A DNA stretch of 64,000 nucleotides, taken from contig JAZSEY010000006.1 of assembly GCA_045531905.1 (NCBI GenBank), forward strand, positions 124,001 through 188,000, written 5' to 3'. Positions 27,257-36,400 of the stretch are shown here, piece by piece. This stretch comes from RGIG6919 sp045531905 (GTDB lineage: Bacteria; Bacillota; Clostridia; Lachnospirales; Lachnospiraceae). How positions within the stretch are numbered: the first letter of the stretch is position 1; every line of letters begins with the position of its first letter. The notes under the pieces are model-generated. The model saw only the letters and a program-made list of their open reading frames with translations. It ran no database searches and was not told the DNA's origin. Both the position numbers and the translations under genes were made by a program.

Positions 27257-28018
27257 ATGCATACAAAACGTATTATTCCTTGTTTAGATGTCAATAATGG
27301 ACGTGTTGTCAAAGGAATTAACTTTGTGAATTTAAAAGATGCCGGCGATCCGGTCGAGGTGGCAAAGGCTTATGATGCTGCCGGTGCAGATGAGTTGGTA
27401 TTTTTGGATATTACAGCTTCTTCTGATCATAGAAATACAGTAGTTGATATGGTGCGTCGTGTTGCGGAGACCGTGTTTATTCCATTTACTGTTGGCGGCG
27501 GCATTCGAACTGTAGAAGATTTTAAGGCTGTGCTTCGTGAAGGTGCTGATAAAATTTCAGTCAATTCAGCAGCCATTGATAATCCTAATTTGATTTCCGA
27601 AGCGGCTGACAAATTTGGTAGTCAGTGTGTAGTTGTTGCCATTGATGCACGTAGAAGAGAAGATGGTAGCGGTTGGAATATATTTAAACACGGTGGCAGA
27701 ATTGATTGTGGAATTGATGCTGTTGAGTGGGCAATGAAGGTAAATAAACTAGGTGCTGGCGAGATTTTATTAACTAGCATGGATTGTGATGGCACAAAGA
27801 GTGGTTATGATATTGAATTAACCAGAATGATTGCTGAGAACGTTTCTATCCCTGTGATTGCCTCTGGTGGTGCCGGAACTATGGAGCATTTTTATGATGC
27901 ATTGACAGAGGGTAAGGCTGATGCTGCTTTAGCGGCTTCCTTATTCCACTATAAAGAATTAGAGATTCAGGTGTTAAAAGAATACTTACGGGATAAAGGT
28001 TTGGATATGAGACTATAG
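27257..28018 (+). CDS. hisF: Imidazole glycerol phosphate synthase, cyclase subunit
   Basis: 253 aa TIM barrel that makes imidazole glycerol phosphate and AICAR. Seen: RIIPCLDVNNGRVVKG with the catalytic Asp, VGGGIRTVEDF, VAIDARR, LTSMDCDGTKSGYD with the second catalytic Asp, and IASGGAGTMEHF. Paired with hisH; other his genes are not here except a possible histidinol-phosphatase at 1.2-2.0 kb. Confidence 0.97.
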   Translation: MHTKRIIPCLDVNNGRVVKGINFVNLKDAGDPVEVAKAYDAAGADELVFLDITASSDHRNTVVDMVRRVAETVFIPFTVGGGIRTVEDFKAVLREGADKISVNSAAIDNPNLISEAADKFGSQCVVVAIDARRREDGSGWNIFKHGGRIDCGIDAVEWAMKVNKLGAGEILLTSMDCDGTKSGYDIELTRMIAENVSIPVIASGGAGTMEHFYDALTEGKADAALAASLFHYKELEIQVLKEYLRDKGLDMRL

Positions 28019-28037
28019 TCTCTCCAATAGGAATATT

Positions 28038-28460
28038 ATGATTACTTATTTAGAAAATGAGCTAACAGTAGAGGACTACTTAAAACTGCGAGCGAAGGTG
28101 AATTGGAAACCACTGTCTGTTCCACAGGCAGAGCAGGCGATAAAAAATAGCCTGTACATTGTTACGGCTATAGAAGATGGACAATTGATAGGAATGGGAC
28201 GTATTGTTGGTGATGGTGCAGTTATTTGTTATGTACAGGACTTAATTGTTGTACCAGACGCACAAGGCAAAGGTGTTGGTTCAAAATTGTTGAAACGTTT
28301 GCAATCCTATGTAGATTCTCTTCGTATGGAGCATTCAGAAATGATGCTTTGTCTCATGTGTGCGAAGGGTCGTGAAAGTTTTTATGAGTCAAATGGTTTT
28401 TTGGCAAGACCTACTGACAACTTGGGACCGGGTATGATTATGTACTTAAATGGAGAATAG
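28038..28460 (+). CDS. GNAT-family N-acetyltransferase
   Basis: 140 aa. The acetyl-CoA loop VVPDAQGKGVGSKLLKRL is clear; the C-terminus ESNGFLARPTDNLGPGM is typical of small GNATs. Substrate unknown. 19 bp after hisF and 2 bp before the next gene, so it may be part of a longer transcript. Confidence 0.88.
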   Translation: MITYLENELTVEDYLKLRAKVNWKPLSVPQAEQAIKNSLYIVTAIEDGQLIGMGRIVGDGAVICYVQDLIVVPDAQGKGVGSKLLKRLQSYVDSLRMEHSEMMLCLMCAKGRESFYESNGFLARPTDNLGPGMIMYLNGE

Positions 28461-28462
28461 AT

Positions 28463-29044
28463 TTGAATAGATGGTTAGTTAGAATTCATAATTTCATACA
28501 TGTAGTTGCGTTTGTTAGTTGTTTCTTTGGTTTATGCCTGTTAACTGCGTGCAATCAGAACGAGGAAGTTCTAGTCGTAAATACAACAGAAGCAACTACT
28601 TATGAGGAAGTCAGACCAACAGGTCAAACCATTGCATGTAATTATGATGAGAAAATTCAAACTGCATTTTTTGAATTTTCAGTTGGGAAACCAATCTATG
28701 AGACTTATCTTACCATTGGTGATGAGTTGTTTGAGATGCACGATGGATATGCATTTGCAATCTGCGATGTATCTATTACAAATACAGGGGAAGAGGCCAT
28801 CACTATATATTTGGATGATTTCCGGGTAACCTGGAAGGATGACGTATCAGATTATGGATATGGCTCAAGTACGATGCTTGATGATGCTTTTATGGAAGAT
28901 GAATGCATTATTCAGGCTGGTGAAACAATAGAAAAAAAGATTATGTTCAAGGTACCAAAGGATCCACAAGTAACATTATATTATGAAGAATGCTACGCAG
29001 ATGATTTCATTGGAAATCGCTACACAATTACTTTACAGCCTTGA
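28463..29044 (+). CDS. Lipoprotein with DUF4352-like beta domain
   Basis: 193 aa from TTG 28463, with GGAG 7 bases before. Hydrophobic signal ending in lipobox LLTAC (VSCFFGLCLLTAC), a short Thr/Glu linker, then a beta-rich domain containing AICDVSITNTGEEAITIYLDDF. Resembles the lipoprotein at 22.7 kb in layout. Function unknown. Its end overlaps the upstream part of the apbE frame. Confidence 0.6.
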   Translation: MNRWLVRIHNFIHVVAFVSCFFGLCLLTACNQNEEVLVVNTTEATTYEEVRPTGQTIACNYDEKIQTAFFEFSVGKPIYETYLTIGDELFEMHDGYAFAICDVSITNTGEEAITIYLDDFRVTWKDDVSDYGYGSSTMLDDAFMEDECIIQAGETIEKKIMFKVPKDPQVTLYYEECYADDFIGNRYTITLQP

Positions 29045-29061
29045 AGGGGAGGATATTCTTG

Positions 29062-30090
29062 ATGCAGACACATTTCCGTTTTGTAAAAAGAATATGGAAA
29101 ATAGTGCTTGCATGTATACTAGTATGTGCAGGCATTTTTTTCTTTTTTAAATATCTTTATCAACCCATACAGCATTTTGACAAAACAGTGTTTGAAATGG
29201 GAACCGCAGTCAGTATTAGTTTGTATGCTAATAACGACCAGGAAATTCAGAATGTAACAAAGGTAATTCATGATTTGGATACCTTGGTTTTATCTTGGCG
29301 TTCCAATACATCAGAAGTGTATGCATTAAATGAAAATGGTGGAGGCAATCTTTCTGACACTCTTAAGAATGCGTTGAAACAATGTTTTGCTTTAGCAAAA
29401 GACACAGATGGTGCATTTGATTTTACCTTGCGGAATTTGATTGCGTTATGGGGAATTGAAACGGATTCACCTAAGGTTCCAAAGGAAACTGATATTAAAA
29501 ATGTGTTAGAAAACGCAGGATATGAAAATGTGGTACTAGAAAACCAAAAGCTTGTTTTACAGAATGGTGTTCAGTTAGACTTTGGTGCAATGGGAAAAGG
29601 ATATGCTCTTGATTTGGTGAGGGATTATTTGGAAACTACGGATGTTACTGGTGCTGTGATTGCAGTTGGAGGGAGCATTTTAACTTTTGAAAACAACCCA
29701 GAGGATAGACCTTGGAAAATAGGCATTCAGGACCCTAATGGTAGCCAGGGTGAGTATATGCTTTTGCTTATGGTAAATGGAACAAAATGTATATCCACGT
29801 CTGGAGATTATGAAAAGTATTTTGAAGAAAATGGCGTTAAGTATCATCATATTTTTGATAGTAAAACAGGTGCACCGGCTGTCAGTGATGTGCGTTCAGT
29901 TACAGTTTTGTGCGAGAATGGTTTAGTAAGTGATGCATTATCAACAGCTTGTTTTGTGTTGGGATATGAAAATAGCTTACCTGTATTAAAAAAATATCAG
30001 GCAGAGGCAATATTTATTATGGAAGACGGTTCAGTGGTTACTTCGCCAGACTTTTCGGTTCCATACGAAGTTCTAAATGTTAATAATTGA
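29062..30090 (+). CDS. apbE: FAD:protein FMN transferase (ApbE family)
   Basis: 342 aa. Attaches FMN covalently to Thr/Ser of extracytoplasmic flavoproteins, or trims FAD. N-terminal membrane anchor (about 11-33), then the ApbE fold: FEMGTAVSISLYA, FDFTLRNLIALWGI, LDFGAMGKGYALDLVRDYL, AVIAVGGSILTFE, the ISTSGDYEKYFEENG motif with HHIFDSKTGAP, and VSDALSTACFVLG. Start ATG 29062 follows GGGGAGG. Next to NusG-II and Gx-transporter genes; the acceptor flavoprotein is not in this window. Confidence 0.93.
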   Translation: MQTHFRFVKRIWKIVLACILVCAGIFFFFKYLYQPIQHFDKTVFEMGTAVSISLYANNDQEIQNVTKVIHDLDTLVLSWRSNTSEVYALNENGGGNLSDTLKNALKQCFALAKDTDGAFDFTLRNLIALWGIETDSPKVPKETDIKNVLENAGYENVVLENQKLVLQNGVQLDFGAMGKGYALDLVRDYLETTDVTGAVIAVGGSILTFENNPEDRPWKIGIQDPNGSQGEYMLLLMVNGTKCISTSGDYEKYFEENGVKYHHIFDSKTGAPAVSDVRSVTVLCENGLVSDALSTACFVLGYENSLPVLKKYQAEAIFIMEDGSVVTSPDFSVPYEVLNVNN

Positions 30091-30101
30091 TGGAGATATA
30101 A

Positions 30102-30470
30102 ATGAAAAAGGCAGATTGGATTTTAATAATTGCATTGATTGGAATGGCAGTCATACTGGCTATTGTTGTGTATTGCCAAAAGCAACAGTATTCGGATATT
30201 TCTAATACTTCGGTTGTAGTTGAAGTGGATGGTAAAATATATCATACAATTCCTATGAATCAAGATGGAAAGTATGCAATTGCAACCAAAGATGGTGATA
30301 GTGTATTAGTAATTGCGAAGGGTGAATGCTATATGGATAGTGCTCATTGCCCGGACCAGATATGTGTAAAACACAAGCATATTTCAGCGGTCGGTGAAAG
30401 TATAATTTGTTTGCCGTACAAAATTGTTGTGAGTGTAGTTGGAAATGAGGCGTCAGAATATGACAACTAA
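30102..30470 (+). CDS. NusG domain II-containing membrane-anchored protein
   Basis: 122 aa: one N-terminal membrane helix (about 5-25), then a beta-rich domain with VVEVDGKIYHTIPMN, a DSAHCPDQICVKHKHIS motif holding two Cys, and SIICLPYKIVV. This is the small NusG-II (DUF1312-like) family found next to ApbE and Gx transporters in Firmicutes and linked to membrane electron-transport loci. Overlaps the next gene by 11 bp. Confidence 0.82.
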   Translation: MKKADWILIIALIGMAVILAIVVYCQKQQYSDISNTSVVVEVDGKIYHTIPMNQDGKYAIATKDGDSVLVIAKGECYMDSAHCPDQICVKHKHISAVGESIICLPYKIVVSVVGNEASEYDN

Positions 30471-30975
30471 AAAATCTTTAAAAGAGAATAAGCAAGGTCT
30501 CTCGACAAAAGAGATTACAATTTGTGGATTGTTTATTGCACTTTCTATGTTGTTTAGTTATTTGGAGGCATTGATACCTGTGTCTATAGGAATACCAGGT
30601 GTAAAGTTAGGATTGGCAAACCTTGTCACAATTGTGGCTATGTATCATCTTTCCTTACCTTTGGTATTTGCCATTGCATGTATTCGAGTATTGTTGTCCT
30701 CCCTGTTGTTTTCCAACATGATGGTGTTTGTATATAGTATCGCAGGTGCGTTTTTTAGCATTCTGGTCATGTATATTGTGAAGTCTTTTAAATGCTTTAG
30801 CAAGGTTGGAGTCAGCGTAACCGGTGGTGTTTTTCACAATGTGGGACAGTTGGTAGTTGCATTTTTAATGTTGGAGAATCGAAATGTGTTATATTACGCA
30901 CCAGTACTGGTGATATCCGGAGTGGTGGCAGGTGCATTGATTGGATTGTTGGCATCGATGATTCGAAAGGGGTGA
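30460..30975 (+). CDS. Gx transporter / heptaprenyl diphosphate synthase component I family
   Basis: 171 aa with about five membrane helices. Seen: ITICGLFIALSMLFSYLEALIPV, the conserved IGIPGVKLGLANLVTIVAMY and VTGGVFHNVGQLVVAF. This is the family historically called HepA component I, now thought to be a membrane transporter. Start ATG 30460 with GAGGCG upstream, overlapping the NusG-II gene. Acts with ApbE and NusG-II by context; substrate unknown. Confidence 0.82.
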   Translation: MTTKKSLKENKQGLSTKEITICGLFIALSMLFSYLEALIPVSIGIPGVKLGLANLVTIVAMYHLSLPLVFAIACIRVLLSSLLFSNMMVFVYSIAGAFFSILVMYIVKSFKCFSKVGVSVTGGVFHNVGQLVVAFLMLENRNVLYYAPVLVISGVVAGALIGLLASMIRKG

Positions 30976-30979
30976 TGGT

Positions 30980-32575
30980 ATGTCAAAAAAGTATACGCAA
31001 GAAGAATTGGAAAAACGTAGACAGCAAAGAAGTGACACCAGAAGAATGGTATTAGGCAATATTTTCTTTAAACGCACTATGATTTCTGTTTTGTTAATCA
31101 TAGCACAGTTTGTATTGATGTGTTATGGCATTTATGCCATGACAAATAATGGTAGTCAGACATTTATCGTGATTTCCTATTTTGTGTCAATGATTTGTGT
31201 GATTTATCTGATTAATATTCGGGTAAAGGAAGAATTTAAAATTGCCTGGTTAATACCGTTATGTCTGTTTCCGGTATTTGGTGTTGTAATGTATATCTTT
31301 GTGCTTGTAAATCCAGGTACCCGTTCCTTACGAAAGGTTCTAAAGTCCAAAGAGAAGCGATTTATTCCTTTAATTGCTGAAAAAAAGGCGCAGACTGATA
31401 GAATTGCAAAAGAGGATGAACATATTGGTTCGTTGGTGCATTATTTGTTCTATGCAGGAGGCGCACCTGCTTATGAAGATACACAGGTTACTTATTTTCC
31501 TTTGGGCGAGAACTTCTTTGAGGATATTGTGGAGAAGTTGAAGGCTGCGAAACATTTTATTTTCATGGAGTTTTTTATCATTAATGAAGGCATCATGTGG
31601 GATACGGTGTTGGAGATTCTGAGAGAGAAGGTAAAAGAGGGTGTTGAAGTAAAGGTAATGTTTGACGGAACCAATGCGGTGACTACAGTACCACATCATT
31701 ATGACCGTACTCTTTGTGAAATGGGAATTGAGGCAAAAATGTTTGCCCCTGTAGTTCCTCTACTTTCCACTCATCAAAACAACCGTGACCATCGAAAAAT
31801 TCTGATTATTGATGGTGAAATGGCATATACCGGTGGTATTAATTTATCCGATGAGTATATCAATGCATATGAAAAGTATGGCCATTGGAAGGATGTTGCC
31901 ATACGTTTGGATGGTCCTGCGGTTGTTAGTTTTATTACTATGTTTTTGCACATGTGGAATTTGTCCGAAACGGAAGATGTAATGTATGAAAATTATATCA
32001 ATCATGCTGTTGCACAAAGTAATGCAAATGGATATGTTATTCCTTATTGTGACGATGCATTAAATGGTGAGGATTTAGCTGAGAATGTTTATCTCTATAT
32101 GTTAAATAAAGCGCATAGGTATGTGTATATGATGAGCCCGTATTTCGTTGTGGATAGTGAAATGGTATCCGCAATTCTGTTTGCAGCAAAACGCGGAATT
32201 GACGTTCGTCTGATATTGCCACATATTCCTGATAAAAAAATGCCTTTCTATGTGGCAAGAACGTATTACAAACCTTTGATGGATGCAGGTGTAAAAATAT
32301 ATGAATATGAACCTGGATTTGTTCATGCAAAAATGTTTGTGTCGGATGACACGAAAGCCTGTGTTGGTTCCGTGAATTTAGATTATCGGAGTCTGTATCA
32401 TCATTTTGAATGTGGTGCTTTTATATATAAGAGCGATGAAATTCTATCGATGCGGGATGATTTTCTTGCGACACAGAAAAAATGTATCGAAGTAACTATG
32501 GAATATTACAATCAAATCAGCATTTTCCAACGTTTGATGGGAAAATTATATAAAACATTGGCCCCTCTGCTGTAG
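30980..32575 (+). CDS. cls: Cardiolipin synthase
   Basis: 531 aa, slightly longer than usual. Two N-terminal membrane helices (about 32-55 and 60-80), a third hydrophobic segment about 90-112, and two phospholipase D HKD motifs: DHRKILIIDGEMAYTGGIN and HAKMFVSDDTKACVGSVN. Joins phosphatidylglycerol molecules to cardiolipin at the membrane. ATG 30980 is 4 bp after the Gx gene. Confidence 0.93.
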   Translation: MSKKYTQEELEKRRQQRSDTRRMVLGNIFFKRTMISVLLIIAQFVLMCYGIYAMTNNGSQTFIVISYFVSMICVIYLINIRVKEEFKIAWLIPLCLFPVFGVVMYIFVLVNPGTRSLRKVLKSKEKRFIPLIAEKKAQTDRIAKEDEHIGSLVHYLFYAGGAPAYEDTQVTYFPLGENFFEDIVEKLKAAKHFIFMEFFIINEGIMWDTVLEILREKVKEGVEVKVMFDGTNAVTTVPHHYDRTLCEMGIEAKMFAPVVPLLSTHQNNRDHRKILIIDGEMAYTGGINLSDEYINAYEKYGHWKDVAIRLDGPAVVSFITMFLHMWNLSETEDVMYENYINHAVAQSNANGYVIPYCDDALNGEDLAENVYLYMLNKAHRYVYMMSPYFVVDSEMVSAILFAAKRGIDVRLILPHIPDKKMPFYVARTYYKPLMDAGVKIYEYEPGFVHAKMFVSDDTKACVGSVNLDYRSLYHHFECGAFIYKSDEILSMRDDFLATQKKCIEVTMEYYNQISIFQRLMGKLYKTLAPLL

Positions 32576-32623
32576 TTTGTGGATATTTTGAACAAAATTT
32601 ATACTTATTTTTTGTTTTTGTTG

Positions 32624-32652
32624 TTGAAAAAATAGATAAAAACGATTACAAT
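32624..32652 (+). promoter_or_regulatory. Promoter of the ACP cluster
   Basis: TTGAAA (32624-32629), 17-bp spacer, TACAAT (32647-32652). It separates the carrier-protein cluster from cardiolipin synthase. Confidence 0.7.
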
Positions 32653-32692
32653 AAATCTATGTGTAACACAAATATTTTTGGAGGTATTTATT

Positions 32693-32941
32693 ATGGACAA
32701 GGAACAAATTAAAGGTAAGTTACTTGAGGTTGTAGAAGATGTTATGCCGGATTTGGCTACTGACAACCTTGATATGAGTGCATCTTTGACTGAGGATTAT
32801 GATGTGAATTCAGTATCTATGATTCGTATGCTTGTAGAGCTTGAGGATAAGTTTGGTGTTGAGTATGATGATAATGAATTAGCACTTTACAAGTATTCAA
32901 GCTTTGATGATGTAGTAGAGTCTATTGAGAAGAAATTATAA
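32693..32941 (+). CDS. Acyl carrier protein
   Basis: 82 aa, helical, acidic. The phosphopantetheine attachment serine is S40 in YDVNSVSMIRMLVELEDKFG; the preceding residue is Asn rather than the usual Asp, which is more often seen in carrier proteins of specialised pathways than in fatty-acid AcpP. ATG 32693 follows GGAGG; the longer frame is not needed. It is the first gene of a three-gene unit with a possible acyltransferase and a PPTase. No fatty-acid synthesis genes are nearby. Confidence 0.88.
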   Translation: MDKEQIKGKLLEVVEDVMPDLATDNLDMSASLTEDYDVNSVSMIRMLVELEDKFGVEYDDNELALYKYSSFDDVVESIEKKL

Positions 32942-32987
32942 TTTAGAATAACTAATAGTTATAGATTCAGATGGGAGGCTTTTTAAA

Positions 32988-34052
32988 ATGGCAAACGAAA
33001 AAATATTAGACGTTCAGTATCCTGCAATTACTTCATGGCAATGGCATGCAACATTGTTTTCAATTCTTGGAGATGATGATAATGCAAGAAGATGGATTTA
33101 CAGTAACTACATTCAGTTAAGATGTTATGAGATTAACGAGATTTTTACTGGTAATGATATGCTTTTGGCTGATATGATGCCAGGTAGCAGCTCACTTAAG
33201 CAGTGTCCATACTTGATTACTTCTTTGATGACAAAGGAGCAGATCGAGACATATACAAGTGGTGTTATTGATTTTATTATTAAGACAATTGATATTAACG
33301 GTTATGTATATGGTGTATTTGATGAGGCTAAGATTCTTTGTGATGTAGCAGTTGATTACAAGTTCCCTCACGAGTTATTTATCTATGGTTATAACATTGA
33401 AAAAGAGATTTTCTATGTAGCTGACTTTACATTTACAGATCACTATTCATACTCAACAGTATCATTTGCTGATGTTGAGAGAGGATACAGTGTAATTACA
33501 GCTAGTGATGACCATATGTTTAAGGATGACTACAAGGGTACCAGAGGTCTTTATGTTATCTTAAAGAACAACAATACAAGATACTATGATTTAGATGTTG
33601 AGTTAATTAAGGAGACACTTGGTGAGTATCTTGAATCTAAGGATACAAAGAATCATTTCCGTATGCTTCGTAACCGTTTCGATGATACTATCTTTGGTGT
33701 AAATGTTTATGACAAGGTAATTGAGACTGTGGATAAGCAGTTGCATGCTGAAGAGCCAGATTACGATATTCGTGCATTACATATTGTATATGACCATAAA
33801 GTATTGATGTATGACAGAATTAAGTACTTAATGGCTAATGATTACATTCCAATGGATCAGGCATTGTTAGACGAGTATTTATCTGTTGTTGAGAATGCTT
33901 TAACAGCGCGTAACCTTTTAGTTCGTATCTCTATTACAGAGGAGATTGACAGAGCAGACAGATTTGCTAAGTATTTAAATGCAGCTAAGGAAACTGAGGT
34001 TAAGGTTTTAACTAAGGTTCTTGAGCAGCTTAAGAACTACGAAGCAAAATAA
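32988..34052 (+). CDS. Possible BtrH-like acyltransferase / papain-fold protein
   Basis: 354 aa, soluble, not firmly recognised. The start YPAITSWQWHATLFSILGD and the centre HELFIYGYNIEKEIFYVADF are reminiscent of the BtrH N-terminal (papain-like) fold, which transfers an acyl group from a carrier protein in butirosin synthesis; the second half is helical. The position where I would expect the nucleophilic Cys (near SWQWH) has none, so it may be inactive, use another residue, or belong elsewhere. Its place between an ACP and a PPTase supports a carrier-linked role. Confidence 0.4.
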   Translation: MANEKILDVQYPAITSWQWHATLFSILGDDDNARRWIYSNYIQLRCYEINEIFTGNDMLLADMMPGSSSLKQCPYLITSLMTKEQIETYTSGVIDFIIKTIDINGYVYGVFDEAKILCDVAVDYKFPHELFIYGYNIEKEIFYVADFTFTDHYSYSTVSFADVERGYSVITASDDHMFKDDYKGTRGLYVILKNNNTRYYDLDVELIKETLGEYLESKDTKNHFRMLRNRFDDTIFGVNVYDKVIETVDKQLHAEEPDYDIRALHIVYDHKVLMYDRIKYLMANDYIPMDQALLDEYLSVVENALTARNLLVRISITEEIDRADRFAKYLNAAKETEVKVLTKVLEQLKNYEAK

Positions 34053-34070
34053 TCATAAGGAGTCTTTGAG

Positions 34071-34778
34071 GTGAATCATATATTTTATATGCAGTTTGAC
34101 ACCTCCATGACAGACGAAGAAAAAGACCTGTTTATGCAGTGTTTAACAGTGGCACGTAAAGAACGCGTGTTGCGGTTGAAGGGACGTGAGTCCTCAATAA
34201 AATGCTTGCAGACAGGTCTTTTTCTGCGATATTGTCTGGATGCATGTGGTGTTCAATGTACAAATGAAGATATTCTCGTTGCAGAAGATGAGAAGCCGTA
34301 TATAAAGAATCATCCGGTATTTTTTAACATTTCGCATAGTGACAATTATGTGGTCGTGATGATTTCTGATCAAAATTGCGGGATTGATTTGCAAAGAAAT
34401 ATGGACTTTAAAGAACGCTTGGCAAAGAAAATCATGCATGAACGCGAGTATGCATTGGTATGTGAATATCCCGAGGATAAAGATGCACTCTTAACAGCGT
34501 GTTGGGCAGGAAAAGAAGCTTATCTAAAGTATACTGGAACCGGCATTCGTTATGCCATGTCGTCGGTTGATGTGTCAGAGCTTATGAAACAGTTTTATGA
34601 TAGAAAAACAGATTGTTTTGCTATGATTCCGGAGCAAGACCAGGTATTTATGAGATATTTGTCGATAGAAAATCATTATTTTCTTGCAGTTTGTCAAAAG
34701 GAAGATTTTGTTCAGCCAATTGTGAAAAAAGTGGATATAAATCAGGTGTATTCTTCAATGAAAAGTCTATACCTTTGA
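34071..34778 (+). CDS. 4'-phosphopantetheinyl transferase, Sfp type
   Basis: 235 aa from GTG 34071 (AAGGAG upstream). Transfers phosphopantetheine from CoA to carrier-protein serine. Seen: KPYIKNHPVFFNISHSDNYV, CGIDLQ (magnesium site, Asp) and WAGKEAYLKYTGTGI (WxxKEA). The length fits Sfp rather than AcpS, the type used for specialised carrier proteins. Third gene of the ACP unit; it very likely activates the ACP at 32693. Confidence 0.9.
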   Translation: MNHIFYMQFDTSMTDEEKDLFMQCLTVARKERVLRLKGRESSIKCLQTGLFLRYCLDACGVQCTNEDILVAEDEKPYIKNHPVFFNISHSDNYVVVMISDQNCGIDLQRNMDFKERLAKKIMHEREYALVCEYPEDKDALLTACWAGKEAYLKYTGTGIRYAMSSVDVSELMKQFYDRKTDCFAMIPEQDQVFMRYLSIENHYFLAVCQKEDFVQPIVKKVDINQVYSSMKSLYL

Positions 34779-34850
34779 TTATTTTTGTGATATAATATCG
34801 TTGTTTGGTGATTTTGCGATTGCCTGAATAATTTTAAAGGACGTATTGTT

Positions 34851-35063
34851 ATGACAAATGATAATAAGCGTGATCGTGTAAACCGTATAAAGAAAACAAT
34901 CATACTTGTAATTGTTGGTTTATTGTTATTCTCTTTTGTTCTGAATATTGTACTTCTTGTGAAAGTATGGAAGTTGGAAAAAGAGATGGAAAAACACTAT
35001 TCTTATAATATACCTGCACATACGGTGATGATTGGATTGGAGGATTCAAATGAGTTTTTTTAA
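34851..35063 (+). CDS. Small single-pass membrane protein
   Basis: 70 aa: basic N-terminus (NKRDRVNRIKK), one membrane helix (about 14-37), short charged coil (KVWKLEKEMEKHY). It overlaps the bactofilin start by 14 bp, so the pair is translationally coupled and this may be its membrane partner. Not recognised; function inferred from context only. Confidence 0.6.
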   Translation: MTNDNKRDRVNRIKKTIILVIVGLLLFSFVLNIVLLVKVWKLEKEMEKHYSYNIPAHTVMIGLEDSNEFF

Positions 35064-36384
35064 GGATTTTAAAGCAGATTTTACCCAGGCAGTGAATGAA
35101 CTGATTCCTGATTCTGAGGAGATGGCAAGTGAATATGATGACGAGGATATTGTGAACACCTTCGATGAAGCAGAGAAGGATACACAAAAGAAGCCTGCCA
35201 AGAAAAAGTCAGGTTTCTTTGGTGCATTTGCAAAGGCAGATGACGAAGAGATGATTTCTGCTGAGGAAGATGATATCGAGATTGCAAAAGAAGATTTAAT
35301 TGATGATATTGATGAAGATGTTCCTGCTGAGGAAGAGCAGATGACTTTAGATTTTACATCTAGTGAGGATTTGTCTGCAATCGAAGACAGCGCAGACGAA
35401 GCCCCAAGTGCTGAGGAACCTATAGCAGAAGAGGAAGTTGTTGAAGAACCTGTTGCTGAGGATTCAGCGGAAGAAGAATTCGTCTCAGAAGAATCAGTAG
35501 CAGAAAATGCTGAGGAAGAGTTCCTTGCAGAAGATGAGACGGAAGAACAAGTTGTTGATTTCTTTAGTAATTTTGAGAGTGCTGTTTCGGATGAACCAGC
35601 CTCTGAATCTGATGAGGAAGTAATGGAAGAGACGGTAGAAGAATTTGCTGATGAGGTGAATGAATCTACGGATGAACTTCAGAATGATGATGAGTTTGAA
35701 GTTGAACCTGAAACAGAACTTGAAGAGGTTGATAATGAACCTGAAGTTGAGGAAGTAGTTGAAGCAGAACCTGAAGCTGTTGATGAATTTAATGCAGAAC
35801 CAGAATATGAAGAAGAGGCTTCAGAAGTGCCTTTTGAGATGATTAATGATGTGGTTGACACAGAACCTGAAGTTGCAGTGAAAGAGGAGGGACCTGTTAT
35901 GATTAAGGTTGAAGAAGAGAAGAATACTGAGGAAGTAATGGATACAGAAACAACATATATTACTAAGGGAACTAAGGTTACTGGTGATATTGAGACAGAG
36001 GGTTCTGTTGACATTATCGGAACTGTTGTAGGTAATGTGTCTTGTAAGGGTAAATTAGTAATCGGTGGTACTGTTGAAGGTAATTTGCATGCCGGTGAGG
36101 TTTATGCTAACGCAGCAAAGATTGAAGGCGATATTATTTGTGAAGGCAGTGCAAAGGTTGGAGTTGGTACTGTTGTGGTTGGTAAGATTGAAGGTACTTC
36201 AGCTGTTATTGCTGGTGCTGTGAATGGTGATATCGATGTACATGGTCCTGTAATTGTAGATTCCACTGCAGTTATCATGGGTAATATCAAATCTCGTTCA
36301 GTACAGATTAACAATGGTGCAGTCATTGAAGGTTTCTGTTCTCAGTGTTATTCAGAGATTGATGTTAAGAGTTTCTTTGCGTAA
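35050..36384 (+). CDS. Bactofilin with long acidic N-terminal extension
   Basis: 444 aa. Residues about 305-435 are the bactofilin (polymer-forming cytoskeletal protein) beta-helix: TYITKGTKVTGDIETEGSVD, GTVVGNVSCKGKLVIGGTVEG, with regular Gly-Asp/Asn turns. The first 290 residues are almost all Glu, Asp, Ala, Val and Ser (EEPVAEDSAEEEFVSEESVA) and should be disordered. Typical bactofilins are about 150 aa. ATG 35050 follows GGAGG. Likely forms filaments in the cytoplasm or at the membrane; the partner may be the overlapping membrane protein. Confidence 0.85.
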   Translation: MSFFKDFKADFTQAVNELIPDSEEMASEYDDEDIVNTFDEAEKDTQKKPAKKKSGFFGAFAKADDEEMISAEEDDIEIAKEDLIDDIDEDVPAEEEQMTLDFTSSEDLSAIEDSADEAPSAEEPIAEEEVVEEPVAEDSAEEEFVSEESVAENAEEEFLAEDETEEQVVDFFSNFESAVSDEPASESDEEVMEETVEEFADEVNESTDELQNDDEFEVEPETELEEVDNEPEVEEVVEAEPEAVDEFNAEPEYEEEASEVPFEMINDVVDTEPEVAVKEEGPVMIKVEEEKNTEEVMDTETTYITKGTKVTGDIETEGSVDIIGTVVGNVSCKGKLVIGGTVEGNLHAGEVYANAAKIEGDIICEGSAKVGVGTVVVGKIEGTSAVIAGAVNGDIDVHGPVIVDSTAVIMGNIKSRSVQINNGAVIEGFCSQCYSEIDVKSFFA

Positions 36385-36400
36385 GTAGGTGGTCACAATT

